Below, in pieces: positions 27,017 to 34,024 of a stretch of DNA of 64,000 nt. The stretch comes from an uncultured Flavobacteriales bacterium. Lineage in GTDB: Bacteria; Bacteroidota; Bacteroidia; Flavobacteriales_D; Crocinitomicaceae. Under the pieces are notes generated by a model. The model saw only the letters and a list, made by a program, of their open reading frames with translations, made no database searches and was not told where the DNA came from. Within the stretch, counting starts at the first letter, position 1. Every line of letters begins with the position of its first letter. The position numbers and the translations under genes are program-made. The DNA lies in NCBI GenBank assembly GCA_913059205.1, contig CAJXRM010000003.1:1-64000 (forward strand), read 5' to 3'.

Positions 27017-28933
27017 TTAACGCTTAATTAATTTTTTCACTTGTGACATTGTCTTTGTTTGGATTTTTAAATAGTACACACTATCGTCGTAATCCTTCAT
27101 AGAAAATGAAGATGACTTTTCTGTCATTATTAGCTTTCCAGATAAGTCATAAACTTGAACAGAAATTAAATCTTCATCAGAAATTATGATGTTAACAATA
27201 TCATTTGTGGGGTTCGGATAGATAATTAACTTATTCTGATTCATTGACATCTCATTTAATAAAACAGTTAGATCAGGCATATGAAATTCAATTAACGCCA
27301 CTCCATTCGCTTGAAGATGAAACGTGAAAGTTGAATCAATCATGTTGATGTTTTCAGATTCAAAATAGTCATTTGGGTGAAGGTAATTTACTGCATCTGT
27401 TCTATTGTAACCTTGGCCGACCAGAGAATCGAACGAATAAATGATATTGTTATGGGTCGAATCAATACGTGTTTTAATTCCAGTATAATTTCCAACTATG
27501 CCGGGAAAATGTAATGTTATATCTCTTCCGTTTTGAAAGTAATTTTCTGAGGATTGATAAATCGGTATGCACGAGTTGATCGCAAGGGTGAGTGGATCAC
27601 TTCCAGTTATTGTTATAAGTCCTTGGAAAATAGAATCAACTTTTCCGGGAGTAAATCCATTATTCAACAAGCTATCCGAATTTATGGTGTGATCGTAAAA
27701 AAGGCTAAATCCAGCTTCGACTGTTCCAGGAAGCGAATAATTGGAAACGAGTACCCGCAAAGTATCATTTTCGTAGGTAGAAATTGCGTTTAAATTTCGA
27801 TAATCCGAATTGGAAACAGTGATAAGTTCACCCTCATTTTTTTCTAACAGAAGGAATGCTTTCCATGAAGGTTTATGTAAGGCTCCGTTACTCAATAAAC
27901 CATAATCTCCATGGAACTCGGTCGCTCCGACTTCAAAATCTTGCCAGGCAGCGACTGTTTGTGCAGCAATGTTATGTTCTTTTAAGCACTGTGTATAGTT
28001 TATCATATAGGCTGGATCTAAAATTGATTCCCTATAACCTATTCCCAAATTCCATTCAGAAATAATAAATGGAACTATACCATGACCAGAATTAATTAGT
28101 TTTTGATTTAAATAATCCATTTCCATCCCGACAATGTGAAGATTAATTCCAAATTTGTGCCATGAAATAAAATCCAATTGTGCTCCCCAACTAACACAAC
28201 TATCTATTACTTGGCCGATGATTGTGGAGTCCAATTTTTCAGTCGTTTGATAGCCTGGAGAATACGATGCGGTAAAGGAAGAGATAAAGCTAGAAACTGT
28301 GGGTCCTCCAACAAGAGCATTAGGGTGATTCGATTTTATAGCAAAAAAGGTATTCTTAAAAAACTCGAAATACTCAGAATCGGTGCCTTGCCAAAATGCT
28401 CCATCTGGTTCATTCCAGATTTCATAGTACGGATTTAAGCCCCATTGATTATTTAATTTATCCACTATGCTGTCCATTAAAGTATTCCATGTGGTATAGC
28501 TTGCAGGTGGAACAGCATGAAGGTGTGAAAAACCAGCTTCTACAGTAGTTGTGTCGCTAGACGAGCTTAGCCAAACGGGCATTTTTAAAATGGGCATTAT
28601 TAATTTATCACAACGAGAATTTGCTAAAAGTATGTTAGGTTTTTGCACTTCAAGTTGAGACATTACGTCATTAATTGATGAAACGGTCCAATGATTTAAG
28701 GCAGATTCGATGTCAATTGTTCGGATAGAATTAAAATGAACTCCATTATTCAATAAATCATTTGTTGCATTCGCTGTTTTCGGAACTAAAAAAATTCCGG
28801 GTTGGTATATTTCTGGAAACTGCTCTGTTGCTTGTTGGTAGTTAATTGTAATTTCCTGAGCTTCGGTAATATGGCTGAAATGAACTATCGAAATAAAAAA
28901 CAGGAGAAAATTTCTTAATATATACTGAAACAT
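27017..28933 (-). CDS. Secreted GH39-like (clan GH-A) glycoside hydrolase with T9SS tail
   Basis: This is a 638-aa exported glycosidase. The signal peptide ends near SHITEAQ. A clan GH-A TIM-barrel is indicated by YYEIWNEPDGAFW (acid/base E175) and PFIISEWNLG (nucleophile E293), with the overall order of beta-xylosidase/alpha-L-iduronidase family GH39. A beta-sandwich region follows, then a T9SS sorting domain (IYPNPTNDIVNIIIS ... YYLKIQTKTMSQVKKLIKR). It is predicted to be surface-attached or released and to act on a plant or algal polysaccharide. Substrate unknown; GH39 rather than GH30/GH5 is my best guess from the N-terminal layout. Confidence 0.78.
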   Translation of the reverse strand: MFQYILRNFLLFFISIVHFSHITEAQEITINYQQATEQFPEIYQPGIFLVPKTANATNDLLNNGVHFNSIRTIDIESALNHWTVSSINDVMSQLEVQKPNILLANSRCDKLIMPILKMPVWLSSSSDTTTVEAGFSHLHAVPPASYTTWNTLMDSIVDKLNNQWGLNPYYEIWNEPDGAFWQGTDSEYFEFFKNTFFAIKSNHPNALVGGPTVSSFISSFTASYSPGYQTTEKLDSTIIGQVIDSCVSWGAQLDFISWHKFGINLHIVGMEMDYLNQKLINSGHGIVPFIISEWNLGIGYRESILDPAYMINYTQCLKEHNIAAQTVAAWQDFEVGATEFHGDYGLLSNGALHKPSWKAFLLLEKNEGELITVSNSDYRNLNAISTYENDTLRVLVSNYSLPGTVEAGFSLFYDHTINSDSLLNNGFTPGKVDSIFQGLITITGSDPLTLAINSCIPIYQSSENYFQNGRDITLHFPGIVGNYTGIKTRIDSTHNNIIYSFDSLVGQGYNRTDAVNYLHPNDYFESENINMIDSTFTFHLQANGVALIEFHMPDLTVLLNEMSMNQNKLIIYPNPTNDIVNIIISDEDLISVQVYDLSGKLIMTEKSSSFSMKDYDDSVYYLKIQTKTMSQVKKLIKR

Positions 28934-29052
28934 AATAGGTAGCTAATTATTAATGTGTTACCAAGGTAGTAAATTTGAAACAGAATACAGAATAAATTAA
29001 ATCACTCAATAATTCTGAAAAACATTCCTTTTGGAGCTTGAAAAATTTGGTT

Positions 29053-29358
29053 TTATTCCTTTACAATTTTCATAATTTCACTATCTCCTTCTGATGTTCT
29101 TATTTTTAAAAAGTAAATCCCAGCAGGTGCACTAATATTAATACTTATAATGTTAGCTGAATTAAAGTTTTGAAATAGAATTTCTTTCCCTAAACTATTT
29201 ATCAATGATGCAATTATTTCCGTTTTCATCATTCCCAAATCAACCTTGAAGCTTTCGTGTGTTGGGTTTGGATATGGTGTGAAATATTTAGACTTTCCTG
29301 AACAATCATTCGAACAATTGTAAGAAAATGAAGTTTGGGTATCTACACGACAAGCCAA
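29053..29358 (-). pseudogene. Orphan T9SS C-terminal sorting domain (gene remnant)
   Basis: The reading frame encodes about 75 residues that form a complete type A sorting domain: YFTPYPNPTHESFKVDLG, an IISINISAPAGIYFLKIR block and final EIMKIVKE. Only ~25 unstructured residues precede it, and there is no signal peptide or functional body. The sequence upstream is an AT-rich tandem repeat, not coding homologous to a cargo domain. This is the expected remains of a deleted T9SS cargo gene, at the border of the accessory island. A translated but useless peptide cannot be excluded. Confidence 0.6.
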
Positions 29359-29438
29359 AGTTGGCGACTATTACCTCTAAATGTATTATACAATTAAAAG
29401 ATAGATTTACATTATTCCCACATTTTAGCACATATGTC

Positions 29439-29564
29439 TTCTCTTTATGAATTTGTATTTTCTCTTTATAGAATAGGTTATTCTCAAAATGTATAGTGAT
29501 TTTACAAAAATGTAAAATGTCTTTACAAAAATGCAAAGTGTGTTTCCCTATATGGTATATGGTT
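29439..29564 (+). repeat. Degenerate 21-bp-period tandem repeat, six units
   Basis: Units start at 29439, 29460, 29481, 29502, 29523 and 29544, exactly 21 bp apart. All six begin with TT and have A-T at positions 9-10; five of six have G at position 11. Unit 4 contains the dyad TTTACAaaaaTGTAAA (29501-29516). The period equals two DNA helical turns, and also seven codons: on the minus strand it reads as a degenerate seven-residue repeat (HFCKDIL, HFCKITI, HFENNLF). It lies 114-239 bp upstream of the LuxR-type gene. It could be a phased binding array, decayed coding repeat or bent DNA. Confidence 0.6.
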
Positions 29565-29677
29565 TTCGTTATAAGTAGTCAATGCTTCTCATCATGCATG
29601 CTGAGCTTCTCTTACTGTTAATGTGCTTTACATCTTATGGTACGCAATTTGCATTTTTGTCAAGAAAAAGAGAAGTT

Positions 29678-30286
29678 ATGGAAGCGATCAAGGTGAAAAT
29701 CTACAACGCGTCTCCGCTGATGTACGATCTGTTGAAGGAGATTGCAAAAACGAGGGGAGAAAACTTCCCCTTTGAGTTTATTCAGTTTAACAATGCAAAA
29801 GATAATTTGCAGAGCGAAGCCGGTGCGGACGTTATACTAGCGGTGCTGGGTGAAAGGGCGACTGCGAATTGGAAGTTTGTTGCAGAATTGAAATCGGCTC
29901 AACCGAAAGTCCCTGTTTTGTTATTGGTGCGCTGTTGTTCGATGGAGACACTTCAAATGGCATTGAAATATCGTGTGGAAGGAATGGTAACGGAAGAACA
30001 AAGCCTTGAATCCTTATTGGATGTACTGCGGAAGTTGGCAAAAGGAGAAAAGTACTTCGACGCCGATGCAATGATTGAATTGACTGAGGAAGACCTTTCC
30101 GTGCTGGATCACGAACGAAAATTGTTGATTTTCATCGCACAGGAGAAAGATCGAAACGCGATTGCCAAGCAATTGAACATAGATGTGCGGACGGTAGATT
30201 TGCACTTGAACGCCCTGCGTTATAAGTTGGGAGTTTCAACTAATGTGGGCTTAGCGTTGTATGCGAAAAGAGTGGGGTTGGTGTAG
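29678..30286 (+). CDS. LuxR/NarL-type transcriptional regulator with degenerate receiver
   Basis: This is a 202-aa regulator starting at ATG 29678. The N-terminal ~120 residues have receiver-like alternation (KVKIYNASPLMYDLLKEIA, VPVLLLVRCCSMETLQMALKYRVEGMVTEEQSLESLLDVLRKLAKG). The usual phospho-acceptor Asp is absent from the strand-3 segment ADVILAVLG, so it is probably not controlled by phosphorylation. The C-terminus is a LuxR helix-turn-helix (RNAIAKQLNIDVRTVDLHLNALRYKLGV). Its coding sequence is visibly richer in G+C than flanking genes, suggesting different ancestry. It abuts the cassette-like array. Target genes unknown. Confidence 0.8.
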   Translation: MEAIKVKIYNASPLMYDLLKEIAKTRGENFPFEFIQFNNAKDNLQSEAGADVILAVLGERATANWKFVAELKSAQPKVPVLLLVRCCSMETLQMALKYRVEGMVTEEQSLESLLDVLRKLAKGEKYFDADAMIELTEEDLSVLDHERKLLIFIAQEKDRNAIAKQLNIDVRTVDLHLNALRYKLGVSTNVGLALYAKRVGLV

Positions 30287-30299
30287 GGATTAAAGGGAG

Positions 30300-30329
30300 C
30301 TTTATGTGTTTTAGTACGTGTTATAAGCC
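30300..30329 (-). repeat. Truncated attC-like terminus (cassette 1 end)
   Basis: On the minus strand this reads GGCTTATAAC (30329-30320) followed by ACGTACTAAAACACATAAAG. The first ten bases are identical, in inverted orientation, to GGCTTATAAC at 31094-31103 on the other side of the same gene. The expected palindromic partner arm is not found before the convergent LuxR gene, so the site looks truncated and would mark the end of the array. Confidence 0.5.
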
Positions 30330-31087
30330 TATTTTAACTTATTAATGACCTTTTTTTCGAACTCTTCGATTATTTTTTCTTTGTCCTTTTTGCTTTCAGG
30401 ACAACGATGTTCCGCTGAAATTAGGCTCAAGCCGGATGTGCTATCCGAAAATGCAATTATAGCAACGGATATGTCAATTTTATCAAAACAAAATGTTGAT
30501 TTCATTTCTAAATTAAAGGTGTCAATATTGTTTCCTGCAGTGCTTAATTTTAGATTATTAGAAAGCCAATCAATTTTGTTTAATTCATCAATTAATATAT
30601 CTCTTGAGTGTGGGTAAATATAATTTGAATTAATATCAACGTCAGATCTATAGCTAGTCGCTGCAAAAGCAAAGGCGGACAAAACAAATGGATAGCTAGG
30701 GTTTATATTGAAATGGACTAATTGGTTGTCGCTTGAGCTAAATTTATAAGCAATAGGTAAAATTAGCAGGGCAAAAAGGTCTGAGTAGTCAACTGTTCTA
30801 TAGATGTTTAGTAAATCTAGACTATTCCAAATGTCTATTAATGTTTGACTGTACTGTGACTTCCAAAAAATGAATAGGATAGCAGTTATCCATGCTACAA
30901 TTAACTTATGCTTGGGGAAAATAGTTGCCCAGAACACAAGAAAAACAAAAAGACCTGCAAAATCTGATAATTTTCCAGTCAACCAATTTCCAAATATATC
31001 CTTAAGCAAAAAGTCATTCAATAACAAGATAGACAGTCCAAAAACGAACCAAAAAGAGGTCAATATTTTAAAATTCTGTTTTATCAT
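30329..31087 (-). CDS. Hypothetical membrane protein (cassette 1 cargo)
   Basis: This is a 252-aa protein. The N-terminal half has about four hydrophobic helices (residues 10-28, 40-58, 63-80 and 98-116), including NWLTGKLSDFAGLFVF, a phrase I associate with uncharacterised Bacteroidota membrane proteins. The C-terminal half is soluble and charged, ending in a lysine/glutamate-rich helix. The ATG lies 7 bp inside the cassette boundary (GTTATAAGCC then 6 bp), an extremely short leader typical of integron cassettes. The stop codon overlaps the inverse-core-like GGCTTATAAC. Function unknown. Confidence 0.65.
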   Translation of the reverse strand: MIKQNFKILTSFWFVFGLSILLLNDFLLKDIFGNWLTGKLSDFAGLFVFLVFWATIFPKHKLIVAWITAILFIFWKSQYSQTLIDIWNSLDLLNIYRTVDYSDLFALLILPIAYKFSSSDNQLVHFNINPSYPFVLSAFAFAATSYRSDVDINSNYIYPHSRDILIDELNKIDWLSNNLKLSTAGNNIDTFNLEMKSTFCFDKIDISVAIIAFSDSTSGLSLISAEHRCPESKKDKEKIIEEFEKKVINKLK

Positions 31088-31093
31088 CTTAAT

Positions 31094-31178
31094 GGCTTAT
31101 AACGGTTTGCCGCTATGGAAGATAGGGCTTTTTCTCGAGTGTAATTGTAGCCCTATCTTTCATAGGTGGTGTATGGTT
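31094..31178 (-). repeat. attC-like site between cassettes 1 and 2
   Basis: The 17-bp arms CTATGGAAGATAGGGCT (31113-31129) and AGCCCTATCTTTCATAG (31149-31165) pair with one mismatch around a 19-nt loop containing ACAATTACACTCGAGAAA on the minus strand. Outer elements are GTTATAAGCC on the minus strand (31103-31094, R'-like, matching cassette 1's far end) and AACCATACAC (31178-31169, R''-like, matching cassette 2's far end). The last 16 codons of the HEPN-like gene are encoded inside this hairpin. Confidence 0.6.
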
Positions 31179-32612
31179 TTTTTTGTCAGTCGAACGAATT
31201 GGCGAAATTTGAGGATTTTGAAGATGCTTTCCAGAATCTATTGTTGGCCCTTCGTAGCCTATTAGATTCACGATTATTTTTCTTAGAAGCTTATCCATCA
31301 AAAAATAATTTTTTCGAGCTTCATTAGATTTACCGATATCTCCTGAATGAACTATTTTATGCCTAGAAATAAGTAGGTCTTCTACTTCTTTTGTTAATTC
31401 AATATTTGCGGCTTGAATTAGTTGACGAAACTTAAAATCGGTCTGTTTTCGTTTAGTATTATTTAAGTTTGAAAGTTTACTGTTTAGTAGATTGAAATTA
31501 CCGCCCAGTGCTTTCTTATTTCTTTCTAAAACTTCCACTAATTCTTTATGAATTGGTTCATAAATCTCAGGGTCAATAATTGTAGTTTCTATGTCTTCAA
31601 AAGTTTCAGCATGTTTATTACTAAATCTTTCAAGAAGAATAGTTTGAATAAAAATTCTTTCCCCCATTGATGGAGCTTGTTCAGCATTATTCAAATAGAA
31701 AATAATTGTATTCAAGTCCAATAGGACATTCAGGTTTCGATATTTTTCGAAACAATTCAGAAATGCATTTGATACAATTCCATCCCCCTTATACCATGCA
31801 TTGTTTATCGGTATATAATTGTTCCATCGATAAGGTTTATGATGTTGCGCACTATATATTTTTTTAATTTGAGCATCCAACTTGCCTCCGCTGTAGTATT
31901 GTCCATAATATTCTGCCCTTATATACACCGCCGCACCATTTAGAAAGGAAAGGTATTCAAGGAAATCAAGTTTAATGACTTCCCAAAAAGCATAAGGCAT
32001 AGCAAGATATTGACTCTTTGGACTTTGGAATTCAATAATAGATTCTCCATCGTCATCTTTTCTTATGATAAACTGGTATGACCTGAAGTCTAGTTGAAAT
32101 GTAACTTCGGTGTGATCCCACAACTTGTCACCTCCAACTTCGTCAGGACGAACTGGGCCATATGCCCTGGATGCCTTAATAAATGTGTGGCTGGTATGAT
32201 GAATACGGAGGCCTTCCAGTTTAATGTATTTAATTGGATCCTTAACACTTTCTAATTCTGATTCTAAGTCATTGGAGGGTATGTTATGAATTTCTTTTTC
32301 AATTTTAATGTGATCAAAACAATAGAAATTCCCTTTGGATTTTCTAAAAGGTAAATTTTTCATTAAAATTTTGGACGCTGTAAATTTATATCCATCCTCA
32401 GTACTGCAGAATAATTTGTAATCATCCTGTTCAAATGCACCCTGATTGTTGTGATAAAACTCCTTAAGATTTAAAAATTCGTCAAAGTGTAGTTCGATAT
32501 ATAGGTTTCCCTCGTCATTATACACCAAACCCAACAGAAAATCAAGTTTTAATCCTTGATTAAAATCGATGTGTCCGCTTTTTAGCCGATAAATTGGGAC
32601 TAGGTTTTCCAT
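31113..32612 (-). CDS. HEPN/ApeA-like protein, candidate anti-phage factor (cassette 2 cargo)
   Basis: This is a 499-aa soluble protein. The C-terminal region (about 330-470) is helical, with ISRHKIVHSGD: R417 and H422 form the RX4H motif of HEPN ribonuclease-like domains. The N-terminal ~300 residues are a beta-rich module (GLRIHHTSHTFIKASRAYG, EVTFQLDFRSYQFIIRKDD, FWEVIKLDFLEYLSFLNGA) resembling the ApeA N-terminal domain plus HEPN arrangement of abortive-infection proteins. Family knowledge: ApeA in E. coli is an anti-phage HEPN protein. The final 16 residues (MKDRATITLEKKPYLP) are encoded by the attC-like palindrome and are probably not native. Defence function is an inference. Confidence 0.6.
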   Translation of the reverse strand: MENLVPIYRLKSGHIDFNQGLKLDFLLGLVYNDEGNLYIELHFDEFLNLKEFYHNNQGAFEQDDYKLFCSTEDGYKFTASKILMKNLPFRKSKGNFYCFDHIKIEKEIHNIPSNDLESELESVKDPIKYIKLEGLRIHHTSHTFIKASRAYGPVRPDEVGGDKLWDHTEVTFQLDFRSYQFIIRKDDDGESIIEFQSPKSQYLAMPYAFWEVIKLDFLEYLSFLNGAAVYIRAEYYGQYYSGGKLDAQIKKIYSAQHHKPYRWNNYIPINNAWYKGDGIVSNAFLNCFEKYRNLNVLLDLNTIIFYLNNAEQAPSMGERIFIQTILLERFSNKHAETFEDIETTIIDPEIYEPIHKELVEVLERNKKALGGNFNLLNSKLSNLNNTKRKQTDFKFRQLIQAANIELTKEVEDLLISRHKIVHSGDIGKSNEARKNYFLMDKLLRKIIVNLIGYEGPTIDSGKHLQNPQISPIRSTDKKNHTPPMKDRATITLEKKPYLP

Positions 32613-32657
32613 TTTAAATTACTTTTTCAGTTCGGGTATCACGCTATGGCTTTAATG

Positions 32658-32740
32658 AACCATAACGGTTCTGCACTAGGCAATGTGGCGCTTTCTAGAG
32701 TGTAATTGTGCGCCATTTTGCTTAGTGCATGTTATAGATA
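32658..32740 (-). repeat. attC-like site between cassettes 2 and 3
   Basis: The 20-bp arms TGCACTAGGCAATGTGGCGC (32672-32691) and GCGCCATTTTGCTTAGTGCA (32710-32729) pair with three mismatches, around an 18-nt loop containing ACAATTACACTCTAGAAA on the minus strand. That differs from the loop of the neighbouring site by one base in 18. Outer elements are TATCTATAAC (32740-32731, R''-like, matching 33919-33928) and GTTATGGTT (32666-32658, R'-like). The unpaired bases may be the extrahelical bases that attC sites need. Confidence 0.62.
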
Positions 32741-32751
32741 TCTCATTTCTA

Positions 32752-33891
32752 TTAAAACCCATCTGTTCTTCTTATCTTATCATCCTTTTTCACTTCCATC
32801 AATAATGCTGAGTCTTTGGTGTTGTAACGAATGGTAAGTTTAGAATCAAAATTCTCGCCTTCTATAATAAGTGTGATTGTGGATTTTTTAGTTTCCCAAA
32901 GAGTATATTCACTGTATTCACCGGTTTGAATAGCCATACCGATCTCATTAGCACCATCAAACAGATCTTTGCTTCGGTGCTTAGTAACTTTCTTTGGCTC
33001 ACCATACTTAGAAGTCAAAATTTTCTGAATTTCTTTATATTTTGTGTAAAAATTATTCTCGTTTACGTAATCTTCTTCAAGAACATAAACTCCTTGATAC
33101 AGTCTGTCCTGATTAAAATAATATAAGGCAAGAAAGTTGTCATTATTCAATTTAACTTGGTACGCAAGTGCATCTTCTCGGTCAACAGAAGGCTCAGTGC
33201 TTTGGCTTTTCTTAACTGTTTCTTTGTTGTCAAACCATTTAGAATCTCTGTAATTTACATCGAATTCTTTTAAGTTTTTCTCATAATTTTCTCTTGCAAT
33301 TTTTCGTTCGTCACTGAGCCTCGAATCAATTGGAGAATAATAAGTTACAAAACAATCATAGGCATCAACAATGCCTTTGATTATAAGCGGGTTAAACTTC
33401 CAGATGTTTCTTTCACGAGATTTTCTCTCGAGCATACCCATTTCCATGTTTACTGCACTATCAAAGGCATTTTTAAGGTCAGAATCCAAGTAAAACCCTA
33501 GTCCCCACCATGTTTCTGTTTTGTTGTCAATAGTTTGATCATAGGTTTCAAATTCAATTAGTTGATCCAAATCAAATTCTTTACCATCAATAGTAAGGAA
33601 GATGTGATCAGTTAAGTATCTAGTTAAAAATTCTTCATTAAACCAAATGTTTAAAACAGGGCCTTTATCTTCATAAATGAAATTTTCTTTGTAGCTAAAC
33701 ATTAAAGTCACTACCGTATTCAAGGTGTTTACAATTCGGACAGGATTTGTGTAGATTTCATCCTTAAATGTTCTTTTGTTGATGGCAGATTTACAATCCT
33801 TATCAACTTCAATTTTTATGGCTTCTCGATTGTCTTGTGCTGAAATTGTTGTACAGCAGACCAACGTAGTGAATAAGAGGATTTTTTTCAT
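32752..33891 (-). CDS. Exported hypothetical protein (cassette 3 cargo)
   Basis: This is a 379-aa protein with signal peptide KKILLFTTLVCCTTISA, cleaved before QDNREA. The mature part is hydrophilic and rich in Lys, Asp, Glu and Tyr, with segments such as NFLALYYFNQDRLYQGVYVLEEDYVN and EIQKILTSKYGEP that recall small periplasmic proteins measuring sequence 'KYGxP'. No catalytic or repeat motif is recognised. It is bounded by perfect 10-bp inverted termini (TATCTATAAC / GTTATAGATA) and ends 11 bp before an attC-like palindrome. Function unknown. Confidence 0.68.
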   Translation of the reverse strand: MKKILLFTTLVCCTTISAQDNREAIKIEVDKDCKSAINKRTFKDEIYTNPVRIVNTLNTVVTLMFSYKENFIYEDKGPVLNIWFNEEFLTRYLTDHIFLTIDGKEFDLDQLIEFETYDQTIDNKTETWWGLGFYLDSDLKNAFDSAVNMEMGMLERKSRERNIWKFNPLIIKGIVDAYDCFVTYYSPIDSRLSDERKIARENYEKNLKEFDVNYRDSKWFDNKETVKKSQSTEPSVDREDALAYQVKLNNDNFLALYYFNQDRLYQGVYVLEEDYVNENNFYTKYKEIQKILTSKYGEPKKVTKHRSKDLFDGANEIGMAIQTGEYSEYTLWETKKSTITLIIEGENFDSKLTIRYNTKDSALLMEVKKDDKIRRTDGF

Positions 33892-33918
33892 TATTTATCT
33901 TTTACAGTGGATTTTTAT

Positions 33919-33962
33919 TATCTATAACTAGTCGCTAAACGCCATTTGTTGATTAGCGGCTA
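33919..33962 (-). repeat. Short attC-like palindrome at the 5' side of cassette 3
   Basis: TAGTCGCTAA (33929-33938) pairs with TTAGCGGCTA (33953-33962) with one mismatch around a 14-nt loop. It is preceded by TATCTATAAC (33919-33928), which is the inverted match of GTTATAGATA at 32731-32740. The arm is shorter than in the two other sites, the shared ACAATTACACTC loop is missing, and no clear AAC core closes the far side. It is therefore either a degenerate or a different type of site. Confidence 0.42.
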
Positions 33963-34024
33963 TATATTTATTGCCCCAAATTAATCAAAAAACCTTTGCA
34001 GACGCACAACTAGCCGATAATTAC

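Larger units (their letters stand above)
30320..33928 (-). mobile_element. Integron-like gene-cassette array without integrase (CALIN-like)
   Basis: Three minus-strand genes (30329-31087, 31113-32612, 32752-33891) each carry matching inverted termini at their own two ends: GGCTTATAAC/GTTATAAGCC (10 of 10 bases), AACCATAAC/GTGTATGGTT (seven-base core AACCATA) and TATCTATAAC/GTTATAGATA (10 of 10). Between the genes lie long imperfect palindromes with nearly identical loops. In integrons the first bases of a cassette complement the inverse core (R'') of that cassette's own attC, which is the covariation seen here. All genes point the same way and precede their palindrome. No integrase gene is in the window. 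Confidence 0.62.

Noticed and set aside
29306-29536. A 76-aa minus-strand protein with seven-residue repeats
   Set aside because: It overlaps the orphan T9SS tail and the 21-bp tandem repeat, has no signal peptide or recognised domain, and the repeat units are too degenerate to support a real product.
31094-32740. The long palindromes as ordinary rho-independent terminators
   Set aside because: They lack a T-tract directly after the stem, have conserved loops with variable stems, and have gene-specific outer cores. One lies partly inside a coding sequence.
30320-33928. Transposon or insertion sequence
   Set aside because: No transposase, no target-site duplication around the whole block, and the inverted ends differ from gene to gene instead of being common.
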